Assembly: GCA_900315585.1 (NCBI GenBank)
Contig: OMZP01000022.1
Span: forward strand, 1-33,701
DNA: 33,701 bases
Source: an uncultured Eubacteriales bacterium
Lineage (GTDB): Bacteria > Bacillota > Clostridia > Christensenellales > Aristaeellaceae
Direction: 5' to 3'
Position 1 is the first letter of the stretch. Each line of letters begins with the position of its first letter. The notes beneath the pieces are model-generated. The model was not told the DNA's origin, searched no databases, and saw only the letters and a program-made list of their open reading frames with translations. Both the position numbers and the translations under genes were made by a program. Shown here one piece after another: positions 1-7,151 of this stretch.

Positions 1-1
1 G

Positions 2-235
2 GCCATCGGCGAGTGCATCACCGCCTCCATCAGCGCCCAGTGCGGCTGCAAGAACCTGGGCGTGAAGATCTGCAACACCTACATGAGCCTGAACTGGACC
101 GAGACCCCCTCCTGCCTGCTGGAAATGGGCTACCTGTCCAACAAGAAGGAGGACGCGCTCCTGGCCACCGACGACTACCGCAACAAGGTGGCCCTGGGCA
201 TCTTCGAGGGCCTCTGCGCCTACTTCGGGCGGTAA
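2..235 (+). CDS. N-acetylmuramoyl-L-alanine amidase, C-terminal end (partial)
   Basis: The window opens inside this gene; only the last 77 residues are present, read in the frame starting at base 2 and ending at TAA. The visible part matches the end of Amidase_3 zinc amidases, which cut the bond between N-acetylmuramic acid and L-alanine in peptidoglycan. The block ETPSCLLEMGYLSNKKED carries the Glu expected to be the catalytic general base (family pattern P-x-x-L-x-E-x-G-[FY]-[LI]-S-N), followed by the usual Asn/Asp and a final helix. Upstream zinc ligands and any signal peptide or wall-binding repeats lie outside the window. Two Cys-rich turns (QCGCKN and KICNTY) are unusual for this stretch. 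The family call is good; the full architecture cannot be known. Confidence 0.85.
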   Translation, partial: AIGECITASISAQCGCKNLGVKICNTYMSLNWTETPSCLLEMGYLSNKKEDALLATDDYRNKVALGIFEGLCAYFGR

Positions 236-251
236 CAGAGGGCAAATAAAT

Positions 252-400
252 AGGGCTGTCTCAAAACTCAAACAAAACAGAGGTCTATGAATCAACCACC
301 CGTAGGGACGCCATCCATGGCGTCCGCGGGCGGCATGAATGCCGCCCCTACGCATTTGATGATTCCACTTCCTGCATGTTTGCTGTTTTGAGACAGCCCT
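252..400. mobile_element. MITE-like element with 16 bp terminal inverted repeats
   Basis: AGGGCTGTCTCAAAAC (252-267) and GTTTTGAGACAGCCCT (385-400) are perfect 16 bp inverted repeats around about 117 bp with no coding capacity. Ends of the form GGGCTGTCTCAAAA resemble the termini of some Firmicutes insertion sequences, so this could be a non-autonomous element moved by a transposase elsewhere; that is inference. No clear target-site duplication is visible. A second palindromic repeat (301-352) is nested inside. Confidence 0.7.
301..352. repeat. Nested palindromic repeat (CGTAGGG...CCCTACG type)
   Basis: The outer arms CGTAGGG/CCCTACG enclose two small hairpins, GGACGCCAT/ATGGCGTCC and GGGCGGCAT/ATGCCGCCC. 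Related sequence recurs at 8991-9021, 20690-20767 and about 33389-33412, so this is a dispersed family. Confidence 0.65.
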
Positions 401-415
401 TTTATGATGTTCTTT

Positions 416-838
416 TTACAGCTCCAGCAGCATCGCGGCGTCGAAGCCCATGGTCTCGTAGACCAAATCGAAGATCTCCCACAGCCGGTTCAGATCGTCC
501 TCGCTCAGCTGGTACACCTGCTCGGTGCTGCGCTCCATGATGAAGGCGCAGCCGTCGGTGGCCACGGCGAAGTCGAAGATCTCGCCGTCCTTCGTGGTGC
601 ACAGCAGCGTGCAGTTCATCGTGCAGCCGTCCAGCTCGCCGGGGTTCTTCTTCGCCCGCCGGAGCATGTCCTCGATCTCCTGGAGCACGGCCTCGTCCTC
701 CACGGTCTGGTTCACGTGGTTGTCGTCGTAGTCCTCATACTCCATCTGGACCTCGCTCAGCTTGGTCTCCGCCAGCGCGCCCGCGCCCAGCGCCAGGATC
801 AGCGCCGCCGCCAGCAGCGCGCAAATCCACTTTTTCAT
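416..838 (-). CDS. Small exported protein of unknown function
   Basis: 140 residues beginning MKKWICALL, with a classic Sec signal peptide: a lysine start, a hydrophobic core of about 15 residues, and an Ala-Leu-Ala cleavage region near residue 23. There is no lipobox Cys, so a secreted or wall-associated protein is more likely than a lipoprotein. The mature part is acidic and has four Cys residues clustered around CTMNCTLLC and DGCAF, which may form disulfides outside the cell. No family is recognised. The start at 838 is chosen because it opens the signal peptide and has AGAAGGG upstream; a longer in-frame reading to 997 would run across the promoter at 896-924. Divergent from the PLP enzyme gene. 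Confidence 0.75.
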   Translation of the reverse strand: MKKWICALLAAALILALGAGALAETKLSEVQMEYEDYDDNHVNQTVEDEAVLQEIEDMLRRAKKNPGELDGCTMNCTLLCTTKDGEIFDFAVATDGCAFIMERSTEQVYQLSEDDLNRLWEIFDLVYETMGFDAAMLLEL

Positions 839-895
839 CGGTATTCCCTTCTCTCGTGCCAGTATTCGGGCGGCCTCTGCCACCCTTCTGACGCT

Positions 896-924
896 ATTAT
901 ACACGGCCCGAAATCCGGAATCAA
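896..924 (-). promoter_or_regulatory. Sigma-A promoter for the 416-838 gene
   Basis: Read on the minus strand, TTGATT (919-924), a 17-base spacer, and TATAAT (896-901). It lies about 58 bases before the chosen start codon. Confidence 0.7.
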
Positions 925-990
925 TGCAAGCCCGGGAAGTGTCCAAAAACCTTCGCTTTCCCAACACAATTCGGGCCCTTCCTCGCCCCC

Positions 991-1019
991 TTGACACACC
1001 CCCGCGCAGATGCTATCAT
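991..1019 (+). promoter_or_regulatory. Strong sigma-A promoter for the PLP-enzyme gene
   Basis: TTGACA (991-996), a 17-base spacer and TATCAT (1014-1019) with an extended -10 TGC. Transcription should start near 1026, about 30 bases before the ATG at 1057, which rules out upstream in-frame starts. Confidence 0.8.
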
Positions 1020-1056
1020 ATTCTCCGGCAAACCAACGAAAACGGAGCGCACGCAC

Positions 1057-2343
1057 ATGCAAAACGAAAGCCTGTATCAATCCCTGGGCGTCAGCCCGGC
1101 GGTCTATCATTACGGAGAGAATATCCTCGCCGGCCTGAAGGAACGCTTTGAGGCCGTGGACGCCGTGGCGGAATACAACCAGGGCAAGGTCATCGCGGCC
1201 ATGCAGAAGCACCGGGTCAGCGCCCCTTGCTTCGCCGCCACCACCGGCTACGGCTACGACGACGTAGGCCGGGATACCCTGGAGAAGGTCTACGCCGACA
1301 TCTTCCACACCGAGGCGGCGCTGGTCCGCCCGCAGATCACCTGCGGCACCCACGCCCTGGCCGTGGCCCTGTCGGCCAACCTGCTGCCGGGGGACGAGCT
1401 TTTAAGCCCGGTGGGCCGCCCCTACGACACGCTGGAGGAGGTCATCGGCATCCGCCCGTCAAAGTGCTCCCTGAAGGAGTACGGCGTCAGCTACCGGGAG
1501 GTGGCCCTCACCGAGGACGGCGGCTTCGACTGGGACGGCATCCGCGCCGTCATCAACGACCGTACCAAACTTGTCACCATCCAGCGCAGCAAGGGCTACG
1601 CCACCCGGCCCACCTTCTCGGTGGAGCAGATCGGCAAGCTCATCGCCTTCATCAAGTCCGTCAAGCCGGATCTCAACGTCATGGTGGACAACTGCTACGG
1701 CGAGTTCGTGGAGACCGTCGAGCCCTCGGATGTGGGCGCGGACATGGTGGTTGGCTCCCTGATCAAGAATCCCGGCGGCGGCCTGGCCCCCATCGGCGGC
1801 TACATCTGCGGCACGGAGGCCTGCGTGTCCCGCTGCGCCTTCCGGCTCAGCGCCCCCGGCCTGGGCCAGGAGGTGGGCGCGAACCTGGGCATCCTTCCCG
1901 CCTTCTACCAGGGCCTGTTCCTGGCCCCCACGGTGGTGGCCGGGGCCCTGAAGGGCGCGATCTTCGCCGCCAACGTCTATGAGAAGCTGGGCTTTAAGGT
2001 CGTGCCCGACGGCGCCGAGCCCCGCCACGACATCATCCAGGCCGTGGAGCTCAAAAGTCCCGAGGCCATGCGGGCCTTCTGCCACGGCATCCAGGCCGCG
2101 GCCCCTGTGGACAGCTTCGCCATCCCGGAGCCCTGGCCCATGCCCGGTTACGACAGCGACGTGATCATGGCCGCGGGCGCCTTCGTGCAGGGCAGCAGCA
2201 TCGAGCTCTCCGCCGACGGTCCCATCCGCGAGCCCTATGCCGTCTACTTCCAGGGCGGCCTCACCTGGTACCACGCCAAGCTGGGCATCCTGCTGAGCCT
2301 GCAAAAGCTGGTGGAAGCGGGCCTCGCCCGTCTTCCCGCATGA
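1057..2343 (+). CDS. PLP-dependent methionine gamma-lyase family protein (YnbB/Alr type)
   Basis: 428 residues. The whole length fits the 'aluminium resistance protein' (YnbB) branch of fold-type I PLP enzymes related to cystathionine/methionine gamma-lyases. Visible signatures: an N-terminal Y-x-Y-G-E-N block; ATTGYGYDD (61-69), typical of the family; RPQITCGTHA (91-100) in the cofactor phosphate region; MVDNCYGEF with Asp211, expected to hold the PLP ring nitrogen; and GSLIKNPGGG with Lys237, the likely Schiff-base lysine. The physiological substrate of this branch is not settled, so a specific lyase reaction is not claimed. In Bacillus the homologue often sits by glnR/glnA and hfq; no such context is seen here. 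The start at 1057 is fixed by the promoter at 991-1019 and a GGAG site. Monocistronic, followed by a hairpin at 2350-2373. Confidence 0.9.
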   Translation: MQNESLYQSLGVSPAVYHYGENILAGLKERFEAVDAVAEYNQGKVIAAMQKHRVSAPCFAATTGYGYDDVGRDTLEKVYADIFHTEAALVRPQITCGTHALAVALSANLLPGDELLSPVGRPYDTLEEVIGIRPSKCSLKEYGVSYREVALTEDGGFDWDGIRAVINDRTKLVTIQRSKGYATRPTFSVEQIGKLIAFIKSVKPDLNVMVDNCYGEFVETVEPSDVGADMVVGSLIKNPGGGLAPIGGYICGTEACVSRCAFRLSAPGLGQEVGANLGILPAFYQGLFLAPTVVAGALKGAIFAANVYEKLGFKVVPDGAEPRHDIIQAVELKSPEAMRAFCHGIQAAAPVDSFAIPEPWPMPGYDSDVIMAAGAFVQGSSIELSADGPIREPYAVYFQGGLTWYHAKLGILLSLQKLVEAGLARLPA

Positions 2344-2349
2344 CAAAAT

Positions 2350-2373
2350 GGGGCGGCGCAAGCGCGCCGCCCC
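2350..2373. terminator. Shared hairpin between converging genes
   Basis: GGGGCGGCGC (2350-2359), a 4-base loop, then GCGCCGCCCC (2364-2373): a perfect 10 bp GC stem between two convergent stops. The short T run (ATTTTG) follows the stem on the minus strand, so it best fits termination of hpf, but it may serve both directions. Confidence 0.65.
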
Positions 2374-2401
2374 GTTCGCGTATTAATGTTTTATACTAGT
2401 A

Positions 2402-2929
2402 TTATTTTTCCGGCACCAGCAGGCCGTAGCTGCCGTCATTGCGGCGATAGAGCACGTTGATGGAGTCGTTTTCCGCGTTCATGAACATGAAGAAGTTGTG
2501 GCCCAGCAGCTCCATCTGGGTGATGGCGTCGTCCACGTCCATAGGCTTCACGGGGAACTTCTTCGTGCGCACCACGTCGTAGCTGACCTCCTCGTACACC
2601 GGCTCCACGACCTCCTCCGGCGACTCCGGCTTCGGGTCGCGCAGGCGCTTGCCCATCTTGGTGCGATAGCGGCGGATCTGGCTCTCCAGCTTGTCCACGG
2701 CCCGGTCGATGGACAGGTACATGTCGTTGGAATTTTCCTCGGCGCGCAGGATCAGCCCGTCCACGCTCACGGTGATTTCCGCGATGTTCCGGCCCCCGCG
2801 CTGCTGGCGGAAGCGGATCAGGGCCTCGGCCTCCTTGTTGAAATAGCGATCCAGTTTGTTCAGCTTCTTTTCAGCCCTGGCTTTCAGGCTGTCGGATACA
2901 ACTTCCTTGCCCACATACACAAACTTCAT
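2402..2929 (-). CDS. hpf: Ribosome hibernation promoting factor, long form
   Basis: 175 residues, the normal length for long HPF, which dimerises 70S ribosomes into inactive 100S particles in stationary phase or stress. Residues 1-100 are the S30AE ribosome-binding domain, ending in the basic stretch ESQIRRYRTKMGKRL. After an acidic Glu/Pro linker (103-115), residues 118-175 form the C-terminal dimerisation domain, with the family's VVRTKKFPVKPMDVDDAI and DGSYGLLVP blocks. The start has AGGAG nine bases upstream. A sequence matching the sigma-H consensus lies at 3013-3041, which suits the stationary-phase role; hpf (yvyD) of Bacillus subtilis is known to be partly sigma-H dependent. Confidence 0.95.
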   Translation of the reverse strand: MKFVYVGKEVVSDSLKARAEKKLNKLDRYFNKEAEALIRFRQQRGGRNIAEITVSVDGLILRAEENSNDMYLSIDRAVDKLESQIRRYRTKMGKRLRDPKPESPEEVVEPVYEEVSYDVVRTKKFPVKPMDVDDAITQMELLGHNFFMFMNAENDSINVLYRRNDGSYGLLVPEK

Positions 2930-3012
2930 TCTTCATCGCTCCTTACTATTTCAATGGCGTTGGGCGCGGCCGCCGCAGCGACTTTCAACCTAAATTTAAC
3001 GCCTTGATAATA

Positions 3013-3041
3013 ATATTCTGCATCGAAGCCGGTTTTCCTGC
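3013..3041 (-). promoter_or_regulatory. Sigma-H (Spo0H)-like promoter for hpf
   Basis: On the minus strand GCAGGAAAA (3033-3041), an 11-base spacer and GCAGAATAT (3013-3021) fit the sigma-H consensus RnAGGAWWW-N11/12-RnnGAATWW at every defined position. The predicted start near 3006 gives a leader of about 77 bases. No good sigma-A promoter is seen in this gap. Confidence 0.6.
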
Positions 3042-3052
3042 ATCCCTGACAA

Positions 3053-3712
3053 CTATTTTTTGCTGAACGGCGACACCGAGCAGAGGATCGCGGAGCCCAC
3101 GTCGTTCACCGCCGGGTCCTCGGCCCCGGTGGGCGAGATGTACACGGCCAGCACGTAGTTGGAGTGGGTCGGGTGATAGAAGGCAACGCCCCGATAGTCC
3201 CCCGCCGCCCGGGCGAAGGAGATGCAGGGAATGCCGTTGATGTCCAGCTTGTTGATCTCGCCGAAGCCCGCGGAGGCAAAGTCCGCCGCCAGCTCGTCCA
3301 GCGTCTTCAGTTCCCCGGCCCGCACGAAGCTCACGGCCACGCCCATGGCCGTATCGCCCACCGCGCTGTCCGAGCCGCCGTTTTCCGCCCGGTAGAAAAG
3401 CCCCGCCTGCTGCTGGGTCTCGTCCAGGTCGATGCGGCTCCACTCCTTGGGCAGGAACAGCTTGAAGCCGTCCTCGAAGGTCACCCACCGGCCCTCATAG
3501 GGCGCCATGTCCTCGGTGAAGGCGATGTGCCCGCTCACCGATTCCACATCCTCTTCCGCAACCGCCTCCGCCGCTTCCACAGCCTCCACAGCTTCCACAG
3601 CCTCCGCGCTCGCAGTTTCTTCCACATTCGCGTCCGCTTCCGCCAGTCCCGCGCAGCCCAGCGCCAGCACCAGCGCGACCAGCAGCGCCGCCATCCATTT
3701 CTTCATTCTCAT
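3053..3712 (-). CDS. Exported protein with an Ala-Glu-Val repeat linker, function unknown
   Basis: 219 residues. MRMKKWMAALLVALVLALG is a Sec signal peptide with probable cleavage after AGLAEA. Residues about 30-58 are low-complexity acidic repeats of the EAVEAVEAV type, a probable flexible spacer. The mature domain (about 60-219) has a lone strand-rich pattern (YEGRWVTFEDGFKLFLPKEW) reminiscent of stress-type or lipoprotein domains that begin with a 'fluid-facing' beta sheet, but no family can be named. No lipobox, no membrane anchor. The start at 3712 is preferred over 3706 because GGGAGG lies eight bases before it. Its own promoter is at 3753-3781. The repeat linker echoes the Glu/Ala tracts in SecF from the same window. 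Confidence 0.75.
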   Translation of the reverse strand: MRMKKWMAALLVALVLALGCAGLAEADANVEETASAEAVEAVEAVEAAEAVAEEDVESVSGHIAFTEDMAPYEGRWVTFEDGFKLFLPKEWSRIDLDETQQQAGLFYRAENGGSDSAVGDTAMGVAVSFVRAGELKTLDELAADFASAGFGEINKLDINGIPCISFARAAGDYRGVAFYHPTHSNYVLAVYISPTGAEDPAVNDVGSAILCSVSPFSKK

Positions 3713-3752
3713 GCTCGTATCCTCCCGCCGTCTCCGGCGCTTTGTTTCCCTC

Positions 3753-3781
3753 ATTCTATCACAGCGGGCAGGGGTTGTCAA
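3753..3781 (-). promoter_or_regulatory. Sigma-A promoter for the 3053-3712 gene
   Basis: Minus strand TTGACA (3776-3781), a 17-base spacer, TAGAAT (3753-3758). Confidence 0.75.
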
Positions 3782-3817
3782 TTTCAACGCATGAAAAGGC
3801 AATCATAGCGGAAGCCG

Positions 3818-3842
3818 TGACGGAAGGCCATCCCTCCCGTCA
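3818..3842 (-). terminator. Possible hairpin at the topB stop codon
   Basis: TGACGGAAGG and CCTCCCGTCA pair around a 5-base loop (10 bp with one G-U pair), and the topB stop codon is part of the stem. No T run follows, so intrinsic termination is uncertain. Confidence 0.35.
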
Positions 3843-5735
3843 CTCCGCCTTCTTCTTCGCCGTCCGCTTCCCCGTCGTCCTTCTCGTCCCCGTCCTTCTC
3901 GCGGCCTTCTTCTTCGCCGGGGCCTCCTTCTCGAACGTCACCGCGGGGCCGTTCTTCGCCGCGTCCACCAGGAAAGCGGAGAAGCGCCGAATGCCGTTCA
4001 TGAAACGGGCGGACTTCTGCTCCCGGGCGGCCACGTCCCCCTGGGCGGCCAAATCGGACAGGAATTTCTCCCACTTGCCGGTGGTGACGGCAGAGGCGAT
4101 CTGCTCCGGCACCACGGCGATCAGCCGCCGCCCCTTCTCGGTGGACACGATGGTCTTGCCCCGTCGGGCGGCGTAGCCCACGTCGATGAGTCGCTCGATG
4201 GTGGCGGCGCGGGTGGCGGGCGTGCCCAGGCCGGAGGACTTCATCTGCTCCCGCAGGGCTTCGTCCTCGATGTCCCGCCCCGCGTTTTCCATCAGGTTGA
4301 GGAGCGAGGCGTCGGTGTGGGGCGCGGGCGGCTTGGTGGCGCACTTCTTCACCGTCGCCCGCTGCACCTTCCGGGTGTCCCCCACGGCAAGCTGGGGCAG
4401 CGGCGGCTCCTTCTCCTCGCCCTTGTCGCCCCGATACAGCGCCCGCCAGCCCTCCACCACGGGCATCGCGCCGGTGGACTTGAACGAATGTCCGCCCACC
4501 TGAGTCACCACCCGGGCCGCGTCGTACTCGTAATAGGGATAGTGCACGGCGATCAGCCGCCGGGCGATCATGTCAAACAGCATCGCCTCGTCCCTGGTCA
4601 GCTTCGAGGAATCCGCGGTCTTGTCGGTGGGCACGATGGCGTGATGGTCGCTGATCTTGGCGTTGTCGTAGAACCGCTTGGACTTCAACCCCCAGTGCAA
4701 ATCCTCCGACTGCACGAAGGGCTGATAGGCCGCGGGCAGCTTTTTCAGCGTCGCGGCGATCTTCGGCTTCATGTCGTCGGGTAGGTACCGGCTGTCCGTT
4801 CGGGGATAGGTGACGAGCTTGTGGGTCTCATACAGCGCCTGGGCCACCTTCAGCGTCTTGTCCGCGGAGAAGCCCAGCTTGCGGTTGGCCTCCCGCTGGA
4901 GGCTCGTCAGGTCGTACAGCTGGGGCGGGGCGATCTTCTTGCGCTCCACCTTGCTCTCGGCCACCCGGCCCTCCTGCCCCGCCACCTCGTCCCGCACGGC
5001 CCGGGCCTTCGCCTCGTCCATGCAGCGGGTGTCCTTGGTTCCCGGGTTCAGCCACAGGCCCTCGTAGTCGCCGAAGTTGGCGTGCACCTCCCAGTAGTCG
5101 GTGGGCACGAAATTCTGTATCTCCAAATCCCGCTTCACGATCAGGTTCAGCGTGGGCGTCTGCACCCGGCCCACGGACAGATGCGCGTCGTAGGCCAGGG
5201 AGAAAGCCCGGGAGGCGTTCATGCCCACCAGCCAGTCCGCCTCGCTGCGGCAGCGGGCGCTCTCATACAGCGAATCGTAGCAGGACGCGGGCTTCAAATC
5301 CTCAAAGCCCTGCTTGATGGCCGCGTCGGTCATGGACGAGATCCACAGCCGCATCACCGGCTTCTGGCACCCCGCCATCTGGTAGATGTATCGGAAGATC
5401 AACTCGCCCTCCCGGGCGGAGTCCGTGGCGCAGATCAGCGTGTCGATCTCCCTGTTCAGCATCCAGCCCTTTACGATGCCAAACTGCTGCGCCGTGCCGG
5501 GCAGCACCTTCAGCGGGATCTTCTCCGGCAGCATCGGCAGATCCGCCATGTTCCACTTCACCCACCGCGCGTCCGTCTCCCCCGGCTCGCTCAGGGAAAC
5601 CAGGTGCCCGATGGCCCAGGTGACGATGTATTCCTGCCCCACCAGGCAGCCCTCTCCCCGGCCCTTCACGCCCAGCACCCGGGCAATGTCCCGCGCCACG
5701 GAGGGCTTCTCGGCTACGATCAGTGTCTTGGACAT
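3840..5735 (-). CDS. topB: DNA topoisomerase III (type IA)
   Basis: 631 residues. Type IA topoisomerase that passes single strands and decatenates DNA. The N-terminal Toprim domain has IVAEKPSVARDIA (Glu9) and ATDSAREGE (Asp105) for magnesium. The body shows the family's CRSEADWLVGMNASRAF and SVGRVQTPTL (188-196), and LVTYPRTDSRYL contains catalytic Tyr310. Residues 603-631 form a Lys/Arg-rich tail (KKKAARR, GKRTAKKK) that probably binds DNA nonspecifically; no C-terminal zinc fingers are seen, as in other Firmicutes TopB. The start at 5735 has AGGAG seven bases upstream. Transcribed from its own promoter at 5787-5815, whose transcript would begin with a hairpin. Confidence 0.95.
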   Translation of the reverse strand: MSKTLIVAEKPSVARDIARVLGVKGRGEGCLVGQEYIVTWAIGHLVSLSEPGETDARWVKWNMADLPMLPEKIPLKVLPGTAQQFGIVKGWMLNREIDTLICATDSAREGELIFRYIYQMAGCQKPVMRLWISSMTDAAIKQGFEDLKPASCYDSLYESARCRSEADWLVGMNASRAFSLAYDAHLSVGRVQTPTLNLIVKRDLEIQNFVPTDYWEVHANFGDYEGLWLNPGTKDTRCMDEAKARAVRDEVAGQEGRVAESKVERKKIAPPQLYDLTSLQREANRKLGFSADKTLKVAQALYETHKLVTYPRTDSRYLPDDMKPKIAATLKKLPAAYQPFVQSEDLHWGLKSKRFYDNAKISDHHAIVPTDKTADSSKLTRDEAMLFDMIARRLIAVHYPYYEYDAARVVTQVGGHSFKSTGAMPVVEGWRALYRGDKGEEKEPPLPQLAVGDTRKVQRATVKKCATKPPAPHTDASLLNLMENAGRDIEDEALREQMKSSGLGTPATRAATIERLIDVGYAARRGKTIVSTEKGRRLIAVVPEQIASAVTTGKWEKFLSDLAAQGDVAAREQKSARFMNGIRRFSAFLVDAAKNGPAVTFEKEAPAKKKAARRTGTRRTTGKRTAKKKAE

Positions 5736-5758
5736 GATAAACTCCTGTACACACAAAA

Positions 5759-5784
5759 TGGCTGTAGTTTTTCGACTACAGCCA
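5759..5784 (-). terminator. Hairpin between the XRE gene and topB: terminator or 5' mRNA stem
   Basis: On the minus strand, TGGCTGTAGT and ACTACAGCCA pair (10 bp) around a 6-base loop, followed by TTTTG. It could terminate the regulator transcript, but it also sits at the predicted start of the topB transcript. Confidence 0.6.
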
Positions 5785-5786
5785 CT

Positions 5787-5815
5787 ATTCTATCAGCTTT
5801 TTCGTGTTTTTTCAA
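5787..5815 (-). promoter_or_regulatory. Sigma-A promoter for topB
   Basis: Minus strand TTGAAA (5810-5815), a 17-base spacer, TAGAAT (5787-5792), packed between the regulator's stop codon and the hairpin at 5759-5784. Confidence 0.65.
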
Positions 5816-5821
5816 CCGGAA

Positions 5822-6157
5822 TCAGTGCTTCGGCAGGGAGTTCAGATATACCTCCAGCAGCTTGAGCGCCGTCTCCCGATTCGAGGTGGCGCAGGCTTCA
5901 AGCCGCTGTATGGCCTCAGCTTGTTCCAAATCCACATCCGTTTGATCTTCCATCAACACGTCGTCCGGCTGCACGTTCAGCGCCTCACATATCTGTAGCA
6001 GGGTCATCACCCGCATATTCACCGTGCCGCGCTCAATGTCGGCATAGGTTCTGTCCGCAAGTCCTGCCTTCTCCGCCAGTTCCGCCTGGGTCAATCCCCG
6101 ATCCTTGCGCAGCGTCAACAGTCGGTTCCCTATCTGCCGAAGGTCGTGAATAAGCAT
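5822..6157 (-). CDS. XRE-family transcriptional regulator
   Basis: 111 residues. Residues 8-62 are a Cro/C1-type helix-turn-helix: RLLTLRKDRGLTQAELAEKA is helix 1 to helix 2, GLADRTYADIERG is the recognition region, and the family Leu/Ile core follows. The acidic C-terminal half (65-111) probably dimerises. It is divergent from the membrane/secreted operon at 6288-7661, and the gap holds three copies of a TAG-N3-CTA inverted repeat, so it most likely represses that operon and itself (inference). The start at 6157 has GGGAGG seven bases upstream; an in-frame ATG at 6172 has only a poor site. The gene is AT-richer than its flanks, like the two genes it faces. Confidence 0.88.
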   Translation of the reverse strand: MLIHDLRQIGNRLLTLRKDRGLTQAELAEKAGLADRTYADIERGTVNMRVMTLLQICEALNVQPDDVLMEDQTDVDLEQAEAIQRLEACATSNRETALKLLEVYLNSLPKH

Positions 6158-6188
6158 TATTCTTCCTCCCATTCGCCTTTCAAGAACA

Positions 6189-6257
6189 TTTTAGTTCCTA
6201 AAAGCCTTGACAGATAGGAGCTATTCATACATAATAATAAGTGGTTAAGTTCCTATT
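6189..6257. promoter_or_regulatory. Three TAG-N3-CTA operator-like inverted repeats
   Basis: TTTTAG-TTC-CTAAAA (6189-6203) is a perfect palindrome just before the plus-strand -35. ATAG-GAG-CTAT (6214-6224) lies inside the spacer. AAG-TTC-CTATT (6247-6257) is a weaker third copy downstream of the -10. The shared TAG-N3-CTA core around a promoter next to an XRE gene is typical of a repressor binding region. Confidence 0.55.
6207..6235 (+). promoter_or_regulatory. Sigma-A promoter for the 6288-7661 operon
   Basis: TTGACA (6207-6212), a 17-base spacer, CATAAT (6230-6235). Covered by operator-like repeats. A weaker minus-strand promoter for the regulator (TTGGAA, 16 bases, TATTAT) can be read across 6234-6262. 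Confidence 0.7.
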
Positions 6258-6287
6258 CCAATCAAGGAACGAAGGGGGATGAAATCC

Positions 6288-7139
6288 ATGGATGGAACTA
6301 CCAATAATGCTCACTACTCTCTTGACTGTTACATCAAGACAAAACCGACAGCATTTCTTGCCATCCTTAAAGCCATTGAAATCATTCTGGCAGCTTATGG
6401 CCTCTATCTGCTGTTGGGAACGGATTTGCATCTTGCCAATGTATTCAATGATTTTACCCGTTCGTTGAACGGCATGTCTGCTTACTCATCTATGCTCACT
6501 GCAGAAAGCGTCGTCATCAAAGTTGCGACCTGGGTCAGCATAGTTGGCTTGGGGCTTATCATTCTCGATTCAATATGTGTCATTCTCTTGCGCATCACAG
6601 GGCGCTTTTCGAGCGTTATACGACTGATACACACCCTGATCTTCATCGCAATGATCCTCGCCTTTGCGATGGCTATTCTTGGCATCGTGGAGATGATCAG
6701 AAGTATCGAAAAAAACGGTCCTGACATCAACGCCTTCTCAAGAGCATTTACCCTGTCTTACAGTGGGCTTGCTCTGGCGGGCATCGGCTTAACCTTTGGT
6801 TATCACTGGGGAATCGCCTCGGTGATGCGAACCATCGGCATAGAACGTCGTACAGGCGAAAAAAGGATAGTCAAGCAATCTGCCCTTCCCAGGCTTTGCA
6901 GGTATTACGCTTGGGTCACTGCCATTCCGGTTGTTCTGATTGCGGCCTCGTGGGTTTTGAAGAATTTCGTCAATCTGCCCGCAAATTCCGTTCTGAATGA
7001 AATCATTCGCATTGTCAGCTTTATCGAGAATACAGACCCAACCAGCGTCATCGCTGAAGTTGGCCTTGGCGTGTTCTTCACCATTAAGTTTGCTCTTGTT
7101 GGTTCATGCGCAAAAGTGTATAACATCGAACATATTTAA
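6288..7139 (+). CDS. Polytopic membrane protein, function unknown
   Basis: 283 residues with about six hydrophobic segments (near 23-43, 79-101, 110-135, 153-172, 208-226 and 255-275). The loop between segments 4 and 5 is basic (RTIGIERRTGEKRIVK) and so probably cytoplasmic. No transporter, enzyme or toxin motif is recognised. The ATG at 6288 is preferred over 6279 because AAGGGGG lies nine bases before it but directly abuts 6279. First gene of a two-gene operon with the secreted protein 12 bases downstream, under a promoter that the XRE protein probably controls. Base composition is clearly lower in GC than neighbours, a sign of acquisition. Confidence 0.75.
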   Translation: MDGTTNNAHYSLDCYIKTKPTAFLAILKAIEIILAAYGLYLLLGTDLHLANVFNDFTRSLNGMSAYSSMLTAESVVIKVATWVSIVGLGLIILDSICVILLRITGRFSSVIRLIHTLIFIAMILAFAMAILGIVEMIRSIEKNGPDINAFSRAFTLSYSGLALAGIGLTFGYHWGIASVMRTIGIERRTGEKRIVKQSALPRLCRYYAWVTAIPVVLIAASWVLKNFVNLPANSVLNEIIRIVSFIENTDPTSVIAEVGLGVFFTIKFALVGSCAKVYNIEHI

Positions 7140-7151
7140 GGAGGAAACATC

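Noticed and set aside
416..997. N-terminal extension of the exported protein to 997
   Set aside because: It would pass through a good promoter and place the signal peptide internally.
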